This document shows, in pieces, positions 27,951 to 29,402 of a stretch of 29,402 nt of DNA; within the stretch, counting starts at the first letter, position 1; the number at the start of each line of letters is the position of its first letter. Where the stretch lies: positions 1 to 29,402 of the forward strand of contig CAXKVV010001747.1 of NCBI GenBank assembly GCA_964058805.1. Reading direction: 5' to 3'. Under the pieces are notes generated by a model. That model was not told the DNA's origin. It ran no database searches and saw only the letters and a list, made by a program, of their open reading frames with translations. The translations under genes were made by a program, and so were the position numbers. Origin of the DNA: Schoenoplectus triqueter (lineage: Eukaryota > Streptophyta > Magnoliopsida > Poales > Cyperaceae).

Positions 27951-28002
27951 AATGTGAATGAGTTGTGTATTGTGTGTTCGTTCTGCCTTTTTATGAAAGG
28001 AA

Positions 28003-28200
28003 GGAGGTATTGCTTTTTAATCCAATGAATATTATAAGACATCCTCAGCCGCATAAGCAACTCACTTGAGCTCCTTAAGCTAGAGTTTAATGGATCGGTC
28101 TGATTTGTCTCTCCTTTGCATCCAACAGAGTAGCCTTGATCATTTCTAAAGTTCTAATTAATTTGAGTAGAGGAGTCTCCACCAGCACGCTAGTCATGGG
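28003..28200 (-). pseudogene. Captured CC-NBS-LRR N-terminal (Rx-type) domain fragment
   Basis: From the ATG at 28197 the minus strand reads LLKLIRTLEMIKATLLDAKE-RQIR. After a frameshift it continues DRSIKL-LKELK-VAYAAEDVL with stops at the dashes. This is the helical Rx-type N-terminal domain of plant coiled-coil resistance proteins: a leucine-heptad helix with L-x-x-I-x-A-x-L-x-DAE-x-RQ, then LWL-x-E-L-K-x-x-A-Y-x-A-E-D-V-L-D. In a working gene this domain starts immune signalling or pairs with other receptors. Here the stops, frameshift and absence of an NB-ARC domain make it a relic. It lies in a Mutator-like element bounded by a 9-bp duplication, which suggests capture by the transposon. 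Confidence 0.75.
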
Positions 28201-28855
28201 CAACGGCGGAGGAAAGAAAGAGGGTATGAATATAATTGAAAATATAAACTATTAGTGAATTTTGACAATTATTGTCAAAACGATTTTGGAATGGCAATGA
28301 AGCAACAACAAATTTTATAGTGACATTTTGATAATTTTAAAATTTTAAAGGGGCATAAAGACAAATTTTCCTAAAATAAATGTCCAGATTATTTCTCCCT
28401 CCAAAACTTTAATCAGTAATAAATTTGGTATTTTATATCCGGACTTGTTTTTGGAATGAACTTTGATCGTTAGAGTTAATAATCTTGGGGAAACTGTCGG
28501 CGTTATAAAGTTCTTCCATCACAGATTGAATTTTAATTGGATTAGTTGTTGCAGGTTGCAACTCCGTACATGGGCCTCTGCTGCGCTGTTGGCCCGTTGC
28601 ATGCTATGTGACAAATCACAATAGCTATTTTGGCAATTTTGAAAAACTATTAAATTAAAATCACTGTAAATTATAGAAAATTTTAATAATTTTTACTTAA
28701 CTATCTTACATTAAATTTGAAACAATATTAATATATAAATTTAAGAATATGTCTATATTTTTTTTCTTTTTAAAGATTGTTTTCGAATCTATTAGAATTT
28801 CCATGATCTCAATTAGATTATCAAATAGACATTATCAAATAATTCCACCTTTTTT

Positions 28856-29402
28856 ATAATCTTAAATATGTCATATGTGTTTTAACAATTCAAACTGCTT
28901 AATATAATCTTCGTATAAATAAAGTTTTACAATTATTAAAAATATTTTACTGTTTTATTAGTTAGATGGAAAATATATAATTGATCGGCCAAAATGTTGA
29001 GTGAATATTGTCATTTCTCTAACAAAAAAAATCAAAATTGTAACACTTGATTTTTCTAATATATTTGATGTATGGATCAGATTCAGTATTTTGACCGCTT
29101 ATTTCAATATTCTAATGTCGAATATACGTGGACTCGTTGTATGAAAATATTATCCTATGAAATACATTGTTTTTTATTATTTATCGACAGTATATGCAAA
29201 TTGTTGGTTGATAAGACTGTTGTTATCGTTGTTGATGATGATATTAATACTGATTAAGTTCTTCCAAACGATCAGTGCACAGTACTGCACATTGTATCTG
29301 ATGGATCATAGATGAATGTCTTACATCGAGCACTAGTACTATCACTATGGCTGCTTATTCGCATCGCAACAGAAACATTCACAATTATTCGTTAAATACC
29401 TA
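28856..29402. other. Unassigned A+T-rich intergenic DNA
   Basis: Nothing recognised. A 61-codon frame (29072-29257) has no family resemblance. GATCAGTGCA at 29270-29279 also occurs in both segmental-duplication copies, but too little follows to call a third copy. Confidence 0.5.

Larger units (their letters stand above)
26982..28371. mobile_element. Mutator-like element carrying a captured resistance-gene fragment (Pack-MULE-like)
   Basis: A perfect 9-bp duplication TAAAATAAA flanks the insert (26973-26981 and 28372-28380), and copy 1 of the surrounding duplication shows the uninterrupted site. The ends GAGGAAATATATGTC and GACAAATTTTCC are imperfect inverted repeats. Subterminal sequences rich in ATGTCACTCTAAAA-like motifs recur on both sides. 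Inside are host-like sequences: a CC-NBS-LRR N-terminal fragment and a 68-codon frame, separated by Tip100-type MITE D. No transposase is present. The 9-bp duplication supports the Mutator superfamily; the captured content supports the Pack-MULE label. Confidence 0.8.
26645..28855 (+). repeat. Segmental duplication, copy 2 (interrupted)
   Basis: The pieces 26645-26740, 26937-26981 and 28372-28855 align in order with 24012-24655. Interruptions are about 195 bp of unassigned sequence (26741-26936, absent from copy 1) and a Mutator-like element with one copy of its 9-bp target duplication. A Mutator-type MITE abuts the left border. The duplication predates these insertions or their loss in copy 1. 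Confidence 0.88.

Noticed and set aside
29072..29257. 61-codon plus-strand frame near the window end
   Set aside because: Short, A+T-rich and without any recognisable motif; consistent with chance.

Overview
This is an A+T-rich stretch of a flowering-plant nuclear genome, most likely a eudicot. It is built almost entirely of transposable elements inserted beside and inside one another. I found no intact host protein-coding gene, no rRNA or tRNA gene and no CRISPR array. The plant assignment rests on the element types: an ATHILA-type Ty3/gypsy element, a SIRE/Maximus-like Ty1/copia LTR, L1-type and RTE-type LINEs, hAT/Tip100 and Mutator-like non-autonomous elements, and a captured piece of a plant CC-NBS-LRR resistance gene.

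Left part (1-3715). The C-terminal relic of a hAT transposase (74-215) lies next to a pyrimidine-rich leader-like sequence. It is followed by an old Tip100-type MITE (1340-1793), about 1.4 kb of unassigned A+T-rich DNA, and the 3' end of an L1-type LINE (3230-3715, minus strand).

Central nest (3716-19780). The LINE is continuous in logic from 19780 down to 15501 and resumes at 3715. A minus-strand ATHILA-like LTR retrotransposon (3716-15495) splits it and leaves near-identical 5-bp flanks. That element has two LTRs, a tRNA-Asp-like primer site and a decayed gag. It has two separate ATHILA-ORF-type coding relics but no recognisable protease, reverse transcriptase, RNase H or integrase, so it is a non-autonomous derivative. 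A CCCGA-rich hAT MITE (7972-8262) and a Ty1/copia solo LTR (12974-14976) later inserted into it. The most striking signal of the window is here. Nine copies of a 36-bp site occur in the LTRs and around the internal leaders. Each consists of two 15-bp near-palindromes (CATACGGNCCGTATG type) whose centres are 21 bp apart.

Right part (19781-29402). Three more Tip100-type MITEs, each with a perfect 8-bp target duplication, lie at 19837-20254, 22173-22599 and 27529-27950. A roughly 650-bp sequence is present twice (24012-24655 and 26645-28855). The second copy is broken by a Mutator-like element that carries an Rx-type N-terminal domain fragment of a resistance gene (26982-28371). Between the copies lie two related fold-back MITEs with inverted microsatellite borders, the 3' end of an RTE-type LINE, and a Mutator-type MITE (26179-26634) packed with 40-bp palindromic tandem repeats.

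Insertion order can be read in several places because an empty or undisturbed copy is also present: LTR against LTR, and duplication copy 1 against copy 2. All coding regions are broken by stops or frameshifts. The window describes the history of mobile DNA rather than a working pathway.
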